Assembly (NCBI RefSeq): GCF_013280595.1
Contig: NZ_JAAATY010000006.1
Location: forward strand, 124,001 to 188,000
DNA from: Kibdelosporangium persicum
Lineage (GTDB): Bacteria > Actinomycetota > Actinomycetes > Mycobacteriales > Pseudonocardiaceae
Length of the DNA: 64,000 bases
Direction: 5' to 3'
This document shows positions 34,422 to 42,516 of this stretch, piece after piece (positions within the stretch are counted from its first letter, which is position 1; every line of letters starts with the position of its first letter). The notes below the pieces were generated by a model. The model was not told where the DNA came from, made no database searches, and worked only from the letters and a program-made list of their open reading frames with translations. The position numbers and the translations under genes were made by a program.

Positions 34422-34806
34422 CCAGCACCAGGATCAGCGCACCGCCATCAGTCACCACCGACGGCAGCACACCGGCCCAGCCGTACGTCTCGACCACCGC
34501 GTCGAACATCTCGGGCGGCACCATCACCACACCCGCCGCCTGGCCGGCATTGACCGCCAGCACCACCCAGAACAGCCAGTTCCCGGCGCGTAAAGCCAGC
34601 AGCCCCACCGCGTTGGCCACCACGAACACCGCACCGACCACCCGGAACCCCGTCAAGAACCCGCCGGGATCGGCCCCGCTCCCGGCCAGCTCCATCGTGC
34701 GGGCGAGCACACCCGCATCGATGATCACAAACCCGTGCAGCGCCGTGCCGATCGTGAACACGACCGAGCACAGCACCACCACGACCCGCAGAATCCCCGT
34801 CCACAT
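34345..34806 (-). CDS. Small membrane protein, four predicted segments
   Basis: A 153-residue protein with four hydrophobic stretches (ILRVVVVLCSVVFTIGTALHG, VVGAVFVVANAVGLLALRAG, LFWVVLAVNAGQAAGVVMV, VVTDGGALILVLVMLGRVLAVV) and a basic C-terminal tail. I do not recognise a family. It is divergent from a TetR gene across a 27-bp palindrome, so it is probably the repressed target. An efflux or stress role is a guess. The end overlaps the MFS gene antisense. Confidence 0.7.
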   Translation of the reverse strand: MWTGILRVVVVLCSVVFTIGTALHGFVIIDAGVLARTMELAGSGADPGGFLTGFRVVGAVFVVANAVGLLALRAGNWLFWVVLAVNAGQAAGVVMVPPEMFDAVVETYGWAGVLPSVVTDGGALILVLVMLGRVLAVVRRRSGSAQPTAQPGR

Positions 34807-34827
34807 GTTCAGTCACCCCCGACACGC

Positions 34828-34854
34828 AGTGTCTCTATCGCCGATAGAGACACT
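34828..34854. promoter_or_regulatory. 27-bp perfect palindrome, tetO-like operator
   Basis: AGTGTCTCTATCG-C-CGATAGAGACACT has 13-base perfect arms about a single central base. The inner CTCTATC/GATAGAG is very close to classical tetO half-sites. It is in the 71-base gap between the divergent membrane-protein and TetR genes. Confidence 0.85.
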
Positions 34855-34877
34855 CTACCACTGATAAAGTCTGTCGT

Positions 34878-35474
34878 GTGGCTCGCTTGGACATCCGGCA
34901 GATCACCGAGGTGGCTGTCGAACTGCTCGACGAAGTGGGACTGGCCGATCTGAGCACCCGGCGGCTGGCCGCCAAGCTCGGCGTGCAGTCACCGACGCTC
35001 TACTGGCACGTCAAGAACAAGGCCGAACTGCTCGACCTGGTCGCCGAGGCGATCTGCGCGGACGCGTTCGACATCGACCCCACGATGTCATGGCGCGACC
35101 AACTCGCCAGCGGGCTGAGGCAGTTCCGGACTTTACTGACCGCCCACCGTGACGCGGCAACGCTGCTGCGCGAACGGCCGCCCACCGGCCCGCACCGCCT
35201 GGGACACGTCGATACCACCGTCCGAATCCTGCTCGAGGCGGGCTTCCCGGACGACGAAGCAGCGGGTATCGCCCAGTTGCTGGCCGCGCACGTGCTGAGT
35301 ACCGCCCAGCAACCGGCCCGTCCGATCGATCCGCCGGAGGCCGATTACCCCAGCCTGCACAAGGTCGCCGACGTCGCGATGTCCGGCGAGCAGCTGTTCG
35401 AACTGGGCATCGAGGTCCTCCTCGACGGGCTGGAACAACGCCTCACCCGGGCGGCACCGCGCCAGCCCGCTTGA
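34878..35474 (+). CDS. TetR-class repressor with TetR_C-type domain
   Basis: A 198-residue regulator of the Tet repressor subgroup: HTH LLDEVGLADLSTRRLAAKLGVQSPTLYWHVKNKAELLDLVAEAI, where SPTLYWHVKNK is the TetR(B)-like recognition helix, and a TetR_C-like ligand domain (WRDQLASGLRQFRTLLTAHRDAATLLRERPPTG). The GTG start leaves almost no leader. The adjacent operator resembles tetO, in keeping with the recognition helix. It probably represses itself and the divergent membrane protein. Confidence 0.85.
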   Translation: MARLDIRQITEVAVELLDEVGLADLSTRRLAAKLGVQSPTLYWHVKNKAELLDLVAEAICADAFDIDPTMSWRDQLASGLRQFRTLLTAHRDAATLLRERPPTGPHRLGHVDTTVRILLEAGFPDDEAAGIAQLLAAHVLSTAQQPARPIDPPEADYPSLHKVADVAMSGEQLFELGIEVLLDGLEQRLTRAAPRQPA

Positions 35475-35595
35475 CGGATCACCGGCGCTCCGCGTCGCGC
35501 CCGGTTGCGGGTGAACCGGAAACCGGTCCAACGTCGGCGCCAGGCGTCCGTTCCGTGGATACAGCCTCGGCACGCGTGCGCTACCGTTCCGGGCC

Positions 35596-36153
35596 ATGCT
35601 CGCCGAAGAAGCCGCGATCTGCCGATGCCTGGTCTGCCAGGACTACGGCGATCGCGACAGGCTCGACGATATCGACGCCAAACTGGTCGACGACATCGGT
35701 GAAACCGGTTGGGGCGTGCTGGCGATACCGGAAGACGACACCAGCGCGGGCTGGGCGTTCACCGTCGGGCTGTGGCACACCTACCGTTCGCCCGAGATCG
35801 CCACGTTCGGTCTTGAGCCGGACGTGATGATGCGGTGCCTCAACGCAGTCGGTGATCACATCGCCGCGGGCCGCACGCCGGCCGCCGACGACGAGCTCGA
35901 CGAGATCCTCAGCGGTGACTACCGGGTCACGCTCAGGTCCGTGGACGAAGGTTGGCGCAAGGTCTTCTTCGGTACGTCCATGGGATTCTACCGCGCCACC
36001 CCGACCGTGCCGTTCCTTCAACTTCTCTGGCCAGACCGCAACGGCCGGTATCCCGGGGACGAGAAGTTCACCGAACGGTACGAGCATCTGCAACCACGAC
36101 TGTGGCTGCCCCACAACGAGCATCCACCTGGCCCGTGGACCGAGCAGGTCTGA
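35596..36153 (+). CDS. DUF4262-domain protein
   Basis: A 185-residue cytoplasmic protein of the DUF4262 family, seen by GWGVLAIPEDDTSAGWAFTVGLWHTYRSPEIATFGLEPD, and WPDRNGRYPGDEKF near the C terminus. An N-terminal CRCLVCQDYGD pair of cysteines precedes the domain. The function of this family is unknown. It is a single gene flanked by a TetR gene upstream and the convergent response regulator. Confidence 0.8.
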   Translation: MLAEEAAICRCLVCQDYGDRDRLDDIDAKLVDDIGETGWGVLAIPEDDTSAGWAFTVGLWHTYRSPEIATFGLEPDVMMRCLNAVGDHIAAGRTPAADDELDEILSGDYRVTLRSVDEGWRKVFFGTSMGFYRATPTVPFLQLLWPDRNGRYPGDEKFTERYEHLQPRLWLPHNEHPPGPWTEQV

Positions 36154-36288
36154 CCCGCATCACCCCCGGGTTCTGGCGCACGCGGCGTGATCCGGCCTTG
36201 CTCACGCTGCCGGCGCAGTCGGCGACCGACGTGCGGTCGTGGAGTTGTTCGGCCAGGCCATTTCAGCGAGCCGCCGCTGCGCGTGCGA

Positions 36289-37494
36289 TCACTCGCTGGC
36301 ACCGGGCTGTGAATCCCTGGCGTTGAGCGTGTCGAGGAGTCGGCCCGCGTGACCGTAACCGCCGGGCGGATCAGCAGGAGCGGCTGTCTGCGTCATCGGA
36401 ACCGCCGTGCTGTTCGGTGGCCGGTAGAAGTAGCCTTGGCCTCTCGCGGCGACGATCACCCCGCCGCCCAGATCGGTCATGTCCAGCTTGCGCCGCAGCC
36501 GTGCGACGAGGACCGCAAGGTTTCTTTTGCTGTCCGTGTCGGACACGGTCGCGGGTCTGGATGCTCCCCACACGGCGGCGACTATCGTGCCGGCCGGCTG
36601 AGCTGTGCCGGCCGAGCGGGCAAGGAGTTCGAGCAGGCGGAACTCGTGTGGAGTCACCTTCAGCCCGGTACCAGCCGCCTGCACCTCTCTCGTTCGGGTG
36701 TCCAGGTACAACACGCCGTCGTCATAGATGTGTCCCGCCGGACTGCCAGGGTGGCGTCGTTGCATCGCCCGGCGGACGCGGGCGATGAGTTCCTTCGTGT
36801 GGTACGGCTTGACGACGTAGTCGTCCGCGCCGCTGTTCAATCCGAGGATCCTGTCGTCGAGGGAGTCTCTGGCCGTCACCACGATCACCTGGACGTCGCT
36901 GACCTCGCGTAGCCGGCGCAACACCTCCAGGCCGCTCATCCCGGGCAGCATGAGATCGAGCAGAACGACGTCCGGCCGGTGCGCGTATGCCTCTTGCAGC
37001 CCGCTTGGCCCGTCCGTGACTCCCACGGTGTCGTACCCCTCGTGTTTCAGGAGGAACACCAGCGGTTCGAGGAAGGCCGGCTCGTCCTCGATCACCAGGA
37101 CCCGGCCTCCCCCTTGCGAGAGCCTGGGAACGGACGATGCGCCCGCGGCGTCCGCAGGCGCGTCGGAGATCCTCCGCGTGTCCACCATTTCGGCAGACGT
37201 GCCCTGATTGACCAGGAAGGCCAGCGTCAGCTCGTGGCAGGCGGCGCAGACTCTCAAGTCCTGGCCGTTCACCGTGAGCACGAACTCGGCCGCACGGTTG
37301 CACTGATGTCCGGCTATCTCGTTCTGGCACAGGCGAGACCGGCGAGCCTCGGCTCGATGGTTCGCACGGTCCCGCACGCGGTGCGCGTAGGACCGGCACC
37401 TGTCCGAACAGAACTTGCGCGGGCGTCCCACGTCAGACGTCGTCGGAAGCGGCTCGCCACACACCTGGCAGATACCCCCGGTCGCGGCTTCCAC
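36289..37494 (-). CDS. Response regulator with two N-terminal zinc-binding modules
   Basis: A 401-residue protein in four parts. Residues 8-35 hold a zinc finger, Cys9-x2-Cys12 and Cys29-x3-Cys33 with GRPRKFCSDRC. Residues 55-90 hold a second Cys set (Cys56, Cys65, Cys83, Cys86, plus His63/His87). Residues 131-250 are a receiver domain with Asp137, phospho-acceptor Asp180, Thr207 and Lys229. The rest is an OmpR/PhoB-type winged helix (LKVTPHEFRLLELLARSAG, SDTDSKRNLAVLVARLRRKL, ARGQGYFYRPP). GTG 37494 is chosen because AAGGAA lies seven bases upstream; the frame extends further without support. No histidine kinase is adjacent. Zinc modules ahead of a receiver are unusual. Confidence 0.85.
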   Translation of the reverse strand: MEAATGGICQVCGEPLPTTSDVGRPRKFCSDRCRSYAHRVRDRANHRAEARRSRLCQNEIAGHQCNRAAEFVLTVNGQDLRVCAACHELTLAFLVNQGTSAEMVDTRRISDAPADAAGASSVPRLSQGGGRVLVIEDEPAFLEPLVFLLKHEGYDTVGVTDGPSGLQEAYAHRPDVVLLDLMLPGMSGLEVLRRLREVSDVQVIVVTARDSLDDRILGLNSGADDYVVKPYHTKELIARVRRAMQRRHPGSPAGHIYDDGVLYLDTRTREVQAAGTGLKVTPHEFRLLELLARSAGTAQPAGTIVAAVWGASRPATVSDTDSKRNLAVLVARLRRKLDMTDLGGGVIVAARGQGYFYRPPNSTAVPMTQTAAPADPPGGYGHAGRLLDTLNARDSQPGASE

Positions 37495-37526
37495 CGAACG
37501 GTTCCTTCCCGGCTCGTAAGAAACTT

Positions 37527-37550
37527 CGACACGAAACCGATTTTGTGTCG
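37527..37550. promoter_or_regulatory. Inverted repeat upstream of the response regulator
   Basis: CGACACGAAA (37527-37536) and TTTTGTGTCG (37541-37550) pair at nine of ten positions around CCGA. The repeat ends 33 bases upstream of the start codon, a likely autoregulatory operator for the OmpR-type or zinc-binding domains. Confidence 0.55.
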
Positions 37551-37624
37551 CCCGCACGGTACCGAGGTGCCAGCGGCTCTTGTCTGATTCCCGGCGTGTG
37601 TTGTTCCCTGGTGTAGGCGACGGC

Positions 37625-37646
37625 CCGGCCGCCATGCGACGGCCGG
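37625..37646 (-). terminator. Small GC hairpin
   Basis: CCGGCCG and CGGCCGG (37625-37631 and 37640-37646) form a 7-bp stem with an 8-base loop. It could end transcription from upstream or attenuate the response-regulator transcript. No T-run. Confidence 0.35.
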
Positions 37647-37654
37647 ACCTGGTG

Positions 37655-37816
37655 TCATGACCGCTTGTGCGCGCCAGCGTCGACGATCATGTCACCCACC
37701 GCGACGAGTGCCCTCGCCGTCATGGCGAGGGCCTCATCCTCCTTCAGGGCTGCGATGACGGCCTCCAGAATCAGCAGTACCGCGCGCATCCCCCTCCAGG
37801 CATGAGGTGCCCTCAT
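37655..37816 (-). CDS. Possible small protein, 53 residues
   Basis: A short frame upstream of the response regulator encodes a hydrophobic-then-acidic peptide (AVLLILEAVIAALKEDEALAMTARALVAVGDMI). AGGTGG precedes the ATG at 37816 by seven bases, and GGAGG lies just before a second ATG at 37789. Amphipathic helical character and the ribosome sites support it modestly. No family recognised. Confidence 0.35.
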   Translation of the reverse strand: MRAPHAWRGMRAVLLILEAVIAALKEDEALAMTARALVAVGDMIVDAGAHKRS

Positions 37817-38101
37817 GCGGAGGCCACCTGACAGCCGACCTGAACCCCTGGGCTGGGATGTCCTGCCCGCCGGCGTCCTCGGCCGAGCCGTTCGGTTCCC
37901 GGGTTGCCTCACAACGACCCTCCTCTCGACAGCGATCGCGACCATCGCGAGCTGTCGCGACGAGCCCGCGGCAGTAGGACTGCGAGAGAAGGCCCACCAT
38001 GCGGTCACAACCCATTCACCGAAGGTGACCGGCCAACGGTCCCGTGACCCTGATGCCGGCCGCAAGAGCCTGCAAACAACATAACCAACACCTGCGCAGG
38101 C
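37817..38101. other. Intergenic region without supported gene
   Basis: About 285 bases between the small frame and the TetR terminator. Several overlapping frames exist but all are Arg/Ser/Pro-rich shadows. I see no palindrome or clear promoter. Confidence 0.45.
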
Positions 38102-38127
38102 CCCGGTCGGGTCCGAGCCCTACCGGG
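38102..38127 (-). terminator. Hairpin downstream of TetR gene
   Basis: CCCGGT-C-GGG-TCCGAG-CCC-T-ACCGGG is a symmetrical hairpin with one C/T mismatch, eight bases past the stop of the TetR gene at 38136. Confidence 0.5.
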
Positions 38128-38135
38128 AGGACGCC

Positions 38136-38750
38136 TTAGCGGGTGGCTTGCATGCCGGCGAGGATGATCTTCATGCCGTACTCGAAGCACTCGTCGGTGT
38201 TCGGGTCGAACAGCTCGTCGTCCACGTACGCCTGCGCCGTCAACGGGAACCTGGCCGCGTCGAGCACGCCGTGCGCGGTTCCCGACTTGTACGTGTGGTT
38301 CTGCTCCTCGATGGTGAACCCGACGGCGTAGTGCACGAGCGCGGCGAGGCTGCGGGCGGCGGGCTGGACGTCGAAGCCCGCGTCCTGGAGGGTGCGTAGC
38401 GCCAGTTCGGTCGCGCGGAACAGGGCCGGTTCGGTGACGCTGCTGCTGGCGAAGATCCGGCCGCCGTCGCGGTAGCGCAGCATCGCCGTGCGCAGCTGGC
38501 GCGCCCAGTCGGCCAGCCACTGCTGCCAGGTCACGCCCGCGCGGGGCGCTTCCAGGCCGTCGGCGGCGTCGTTGAAGATCGCCGACGCCATCGCGTCGAG
38601 CAACTCCGCCTTGTTCTTCACGTGCCAGTACAGCGCGGCCGGCTGGACATCCAGGCGCGCGGCGACCAACCGCATGGACAGGCCGTCCAAACCGGTCTCG
38701 CCCAGCATCTCCAGCGCTGTGCGCGCGATGACGTCCGCAGTGAGCTTCAC
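38136..38750 (-). CDS. TetR-class repressor with TetR_C-type domain
   Basis: A 204-residue Tet-repressor-like protein: HTH ALEMLGETGLDGLSMRLVAARLDVQPAALYWHVKNKAELLDAMASAI and a ligand domain with RYRDGGRIFASSSVTEPALFRATELALRTLQDAGFD. It is divergent from the Ddn-like gene at 38825. The 74-base gap contains AACGGTGAATAC and related GGTG/CACT halves plus AAACA-N8-TGTTT, but no perfect long palindrome, so I do not assign the operator exactly. Confidence 0.85.
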   Translation of the reverse strand: MKLTADVIARTALEMLGETGLDGLSMRLVAARLDVQPAALYWHVKNKAELLDAMASAIFNDAADGLEAPRAGVTWQQWLADWARQLRTAMLRYRDGGRIFASSSVTEPALFRATELALRTLQDAGFDVQPAARSLAALVHYAVGFTIEEQNHTYKSGTAHGVLDAARFPLTAQAYVDDELFDPNTDECFEYGMKIILAGMQATR

Positions 38751-38824
38751 CCTTGACAGCTTAACAACGGTGAATACATCCTTAATGGTGTACAGGAAAC
38801 ACTAACCACTGTTTAGGGGATTGA

Positions 38825-39235
38825 GTGAGCGACTTCAACGCTCAGGTGATCGAGGAGTTCCGCGCCAACAAGGGCGTCGTCGGCGGCTTCTTCCAGGACG
38901 CGAACGTCACCCTGCTGCACCACAAGGGCCGCAGAAGCGGCCGGGAGATGATCACGCCGCTGCTCTACATGCCCTACGAGGGCAGCTACGTGCTGATGGG
39001 CAGCGCGGGCGGCGCACAGAAGACCCCCGACTGGTTTCTCAACATCGAGGCCGCCGACGAGGTCACCATCGAGGTCGGCGAGCAGACCCTGACGGTCAAG
39101 CCGGTGATCTTCCGCCAGGGACCGGAGTGGCTGCGCATCTACACCAAGTTCGCCGAGTACTGGCCGGACCTGCACAAGTACGAGGAGCAGACCGAACGCC
39201 GGTTCCCGTTCGCCCGGCTCGACCCGGTCACCTGA
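38825..39235 (+). CDS. Ddn-like F420-dependent reductase
   Basis: A 136-residue member of the deazaflavin-dependent nitroreductase family: NVTLLHHKGRRSGREMITPLLYM, GGAQKTPDWFLNIEAADEVTIEVGEQT and FAEYWPDLHKYEEQTERRFPFARLDPV. The last stretch matches the common form in actinobacteria. It starts at GTG after GGGGATTGA. It is divergent from the TetR at 38136, the same arrangement as at 7310/8005, and overlaps the convergent sigma-factor gene by eight bases. Confidence 0.85.
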   Translation: MSDFNAQVIEEFRANKGVVGGFFQDANVTLLHHKGRRSGREMITPLLYMPYEGSYVLMGSAGGAQKTPDWFLNIEAADEVTIEVGEQTLTVKPVIFRQGPEWLRIYTKFAEYWPDLHKYEEQTERRFPFARLDPVT

Positions 39236-40193
39236 CGCAGCAGGGCAGCCCGAACACCCTGAACAGGCGGGTGTCGAAGAACGACGTCGAGTGCCGGACA
39301 CCCGCCCCGGTCAGCTCCAGCAGTTCCAGCTTCCACGGCACGAACGAGCCGGTCCGGCCGATCACCGAGGCCCGGATATAGGTGGCGAACCCCGGCTGGC
39401 CGTTGCCGTTGACCGGCAGCAGCCGCAGATCGTCCGGGCCGCCCGGGCACCACTTGCCGACCAGCCGGGCGATGTCGCGGGCGCCGCGGTACCAGCCGGC
39501 GAACGGCGGCATCTGCATGACCGCGTCCTCGGCGAACACCTCGACGATCGCCGGGATGTCCTTGGCTTCGAACGCGACCACGAACCGGTCCAGCAGTTCG
39601 CGCTGTTGTGCGCTGGTCGGCTCGGCCACCGTGTCACGACTCGGCGCGACGGTGGCCAGGTGCGCGTGCGCGCGCTGCAGGGCGCTGTTGACCGCGGCGG
39701 TGGTCGTGTCGAGCATGTCGGCGACCTCGGCGGCACGCAGTTTCAGCACGTCCCGCAGCACGAGCACCGCTCGCTGCCGGGCGGGCAGGTGCTGCAGCGC
39801 GGCGATGAACGCCAACCGGATGCTCTCCCGGGACGTCACGATCGACGCCGGGTCGACCGACGAGTCGGGAATGGGCTCCAGCCAAGGCACATCGGCCTGC
39901 TCGACCGGTGCCATCTCGGGATCGGCGTTGGCCGGGCCCAATCCGATCGGCAGCGGGCGGCGCTCCCGGCCTTCCAGCGCGCTCAGGCACGCGTTGGTGG
40001 CGATCCGGTGGAGCCAGGTCCGGATCGACGAGCGGCCCTCGAACGACGAATACCCGCGCCACGCGTTGAGGTACGTCTCCTGCACCAGGTCCTCGGCCTC
40101 GTGCACCGACCCCAGCATCCGGTAGCAGTGCGCGAGCAACTCGCCCCGGTACGGATCCGCCGCGTGCTGGAACTCCTCGTCCCGCCTGGTCAC
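39228..40193 (-). CDS. ECF sigma factor with C-terminal SnoaL-like domain
   Basis: A 321-residue sigma-70 of the ECF group. Region 2 is LLAHCYRMLGSVHEAEDLVQETYLNAWRGYSSFEGRSSIRTWLHRIATNACL; region 4 is LPARQRAVLVLRDVLKLRAAEVADMLDTTTAAVNSALQRA. A SnoaL/NTF2-like domain follows (LLDRFVVAFEAKDIPAIVEVFAEDAVMQMPPFAGWYRGARDI), as in SigG/SigJ-type factors, where it probably senses a ligand in place of an anti-sigma factor. The GTG at 40193 has GGAGG seven bases upstream; the longer frame has none. It is divergent from the DUF899 gene. Confidence 0.88.
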   Translation of the reverse strand: MTRRDEEFQHAADPYRGELLAHCYRMLGSVHEAEDLVQETYLNAWRGYSSFEGRSSIRTWLHRIATNACLSALEGRERRPLPIGLGPANADPEMAPVEQADVPWLEPIPDSSVDPASIVTSRESIRLAFIAALQHLPARQRAVLVLRDVLKLRAAEVADMLDTTTAAVNSALQRAHAHLATVAPSRDTVAEPTSAQQRELLDRFVVAFEAKDIPAIVEVFAEDAVMQMPPFAGWYRGARDIARLVGKWCPGGPDDLRLLPVNGNGQPGFATYIRASVIGRTGSFVPWKLELLELTGAGVRHSTSFFDTRLFRVFGLPCCVR

Positions 40194-40250
40194 ACCCGTC
40201 CCTCCCGCCGTGAAACAGCTCGTCACCGGTACTGACGGATCTGCTCGGGA

Positions 40251-40279
40251 AAACTCATCGCGAGCGGTCCGATGAGTTT
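40251..40279. promoter_or_regulatory. Perfect 10-bp-arm inverted repeat in a divergent promoter
   Basis: AAACTCATCG (40251-40260) and CGATGAGTTT (40270-40279) are perfect inverted copies around a 9-base spacer. They lie between the divergent ECF sigma gene and the DUF899 gene, with GGGAAAAC just outside the left arm, resembling an ECF -35 element. Confidence 0.6.
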
Positions 40280-40336
40280 GCGACGGCGGGCGGATCTGTC
40301 CTGGTAGGTGTCCACACTGACCGAACGGAGACGCAG

Positions 40337-41071
40337 ATGACAACCGCCTTGCCGCCCGTGGTGTCCCGGCAGGAATGGCTGGCCGCCCGCAAAGCGCTGC
40401 TGGCCAAGGAGAAGGAAGCGACCAAGGTCCGGGACCGGCTCAACGCCGAGCGGCGCAGGCTGCCGATGGTGCGCGTCGAGAAGGACTACGTGTTCACCGG
40501 GCCGGACGGCGAGCTCAGCTTCGCGGAGCTGTTCGAGGGCCGCCGCCAGCTCTACGTGCACCACTTCATGTGGCGCGACGAGATCGACTCGGGCTGCCCG
40601 AGCTGCACGGCGGCGGCCCACCTCAACTTCACCCCGCAGATGCTGTCGCACCTGCACAGCCTCGACATCACCTTCGCCGCGATCAGCCGCGCACCGGCCG
40701 AGAAAGTGCTGGCCTACAAGCAGAAGAACGGGTGGACGTTCCCCTTCTACTCCTCACACGGCAGCGACTTCAACTACGACATGCACGCGTCGCTGGACGA
40801 GTCCCGTCAGCCCGTGGAATACAACTACCTGTCCAAGCAGGAGCTCAACAGCCGCGGGTTCACCGACGACATGCTGACCGGCGACTGGGCCGCTAACAGC
40901 GTCTTCCTGCGTGACGGCGACACGGTCTACCACACCTACTCGGCGTACGCCCGCGGGCTGGACCACCTGTTCACGCCGTACAACTTCATCGATTTCACCC
41001 CGTACGGCCGTCAGGAACCATGGGAGGACTCACCGCAGGGCTGGCCGAAGCAGGGCGCCGTGCTCGGCTGA
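40337..41071 (+). CDS. DUF899 thioredoxin-like protein
   Basis: A 244-residue DUF899 protein with a thioredoxin-like fold: the N-terminal helix has ARKALLAKEKEATKVRDRLNAERRRLPMVRVEKDYVF, then LYVHHFMWRDEIDSGCPSCTAAAHLNF with a CPSC redox pair, and YNFIDFTPYGRQEPWEDSP at the end. Members are annotated as dithiol-disulfide isomerase-like. GGAGACGCAG precedes the ATG. It is divergent from the ECF sigma gene, which may control it through the promoter area at 40251-40279. Confidence 0.85.
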   Translation: MTTALPPVVSRQEWLAARKALLAKEKEATKVRDRLNAERRRLPMVRVEKDYVFTGPDGELSFAELFEGRRQLYVHHFMWRDEIDSGCPSCTAAAHLNFTPQMLSHLHSLDITFAAISRAPAEKVLAYKQKNGWTFPFYSSHGSDFNYDMHASLDESRQPVEYNYLSKQELNSRGFTDDMLTGDWAANSVFLRDGDTVYHTYSAYARGLDHLFTPYNFIDFTPYGRQEPWEDSPQGWPKQGAVLG

Positions 41072-41083
41072 CCGGACGGGGCA

Positions 41084-41115
41084 CTGGCGGGCGTCGTCAC
41101 GGCGCCGCCCGCCAG
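41084..41115 (+). terminator. Hairpin after DUF899 gene
   Basis: CTGGCGGGC (41084-41092) and GCCCGCCAG (41107-41115) form a perfect 9-bp stem, with inner G/C pairs extending it, 12 bases past the DUF899 stop. Confidence 0.6.
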
Positions 41116-41191
41116 GTGATCCCCGGTGCCGAACCGTGATTTCCCCGGACCGGTTGCAGCGCATGCCCGGTAGCTGCTGGGATGCGTCCTC

Positions 41192-42472
41192 GTGACGGTA
41201 ACCGAGACACATCGGGCGATTGACGCGGTCTGGCGGATCGAGTCGGCCAGGGTGATCGCCGGCCTCACCCGAATCGTCCGGGACGTCGGCCGCGCCGAGG
41301 AACTCGCGCAGGACGCGCTGGTCGCCGCGTTGGAGCAGTGGCCGCAGCAGGGTGTGCCGAAGAACCCCGGCGCCTGGCTGATGGCCACGGCCAAGCACCG
41401 CGCGATCGACCACGTCCGGCGTGAGCAGGTGTTCGCCCGCAAGGTCCAGGAACTCGGGCACGAGATCGAGACCGGCGGGGTCAACCCCGAACCGGACATC
41501 GACGCGGCGCTCGACGACGACATCGGCGACGACGTGCTGCGCCTGGTGTTCACCGCGTGCCACCCGGTGCTGTCCACCGAGGCACAGGTCGCGCTGACCC
41601 TGCGCATGCTCGGCGGGCTGACCACCAAGGAGATCGCCCGCGCGTTCCTGGTCGGCGAGTCGACCATCCAGCAGCGGATCGTGCGCGCGAAACGGACACT
41701 GGCCGACGCCAAGGTCCCGTTCGAGATCCCACCGGCGGGCGAACGGGCGCAGCGGCTCGCGTCCGTGCTGGAAGTGATCTACCTGATCTTCAACGAGGGT
41801 TACTCGGCCACCGCGGGCGACGACTGGCTGCGGCCCACCCTCTGCGACGAGGCACTGCGGCTCGGCCGGGTGCTGGCCGGGCTGACCCCGGGCGACGCCG
41901 AAGTGCACGGCCTGGTCGCGCTGCTGGAGATCCAGGCATCGCGGTCCAAGGCCCGCACCGACGCCAACGGCGAACCGATCCTGCTGCTGGAGCAGAACCG
42001 GTCCAGGTGGGACCAGATGCTCATCCGCCGCGGCCTGGCCGCGCTGGAGAAGGCCGAAAGCCTCAGCGACAAACGCGGCCCGTACACGGTGCAGGCCGCG
42101 ATCGCCGCCTGCCACGCCCGTGCCCGCGTCGCCGAGGACACCAACTGGGCCCAGATCGCGGCGCTGTACGCGGAACTGTCCGACCTCATGCGCTCGCCGA
42201 TCGTCGAGCTCAACCGCGCGGTCGCGCTGTCCATGGCGTTCGGCCCCGAGGTCGGCCTGCAACTGATCGACATGATCGCCGACGAACCGAGCCTGAAGTC
42301 CTACCACCTGCTGCCCACGGTGCGGGGCGACATGCTGGCCAAACTGGGCCGCTTCGCGGAGGCGCACGCGGAGTTCGAGCGGGCCGCGTCGCTGACGGGC
42401 AACGAGCGGGAACGAGCGCTGCTGACCGAACGCGCGGAAGCATGTGCGCGCGGTGTCGCCCCAGAGCGGTGA
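41192..42472 (+). CDS. ECF42-type sigma factor with TPR-like extension
   Basis: A 426-residue sigma factor. Region 2 (IVRDVGRAEELAQDALVAALEQWPQQGVPKNPGAWLMATAKHRAIDHVRRE) and region 4 (LSTEAQVALTLRMLGGLTTKEIARAFLVGESTIQQRIVRAKRTL) are followed by the conserved YLIFNEGYSA and a long helical, TPR-like C-terminal domain (LNRAVALSMAFGPEVGLQLID). That is the ECF42 layout, in which the extension replaces an anti-sigma factor. ECF42 genes usually adjoin a DGPF/YCII-domain gene; none is here, and the next gene is GyrI-like. Confidence 0.88.
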   Translation: MTVTETHRAIDAVWRIESARVIAGLTRIVRDVGRAEELAQDALVAALEQWPQQGVPKNPGAWLMATAKHRAIDHVRREQVFARKVQELGHEIETGGVNPEPDIDAALDDDIGDDVLRLVFTACHPVLSTEAQVALTLRMLGGLTTKEIARAFLVGESTIQQRIVRAKRTLADAKVPFEIPPAGERAQRLASVLEVIYLIFNEGYSATAGDDWLRPTLCDEALRLGRVLAGLTPGDAEVHGLVALLEIQASRSKARTDANGEPILLLEQNRSRWDQMLIRRGLAALEKAESLSDKRGPYTVQAAIAACHARARVAEDTNWAQIAALYAELSDLMRSPIVELNRAVALSMAFGPEVGLQLIDMIADEPSLKSYHLLPTVRGDMLAKLGRFAEAHAEFERAASLTGNERERALLTERAEACARGVAPER

Positions 42473-42516
42473 GTTTCGGGCGATGAGTTTCGGGACGATG
42501 ATCCGTCCTAGGACTC

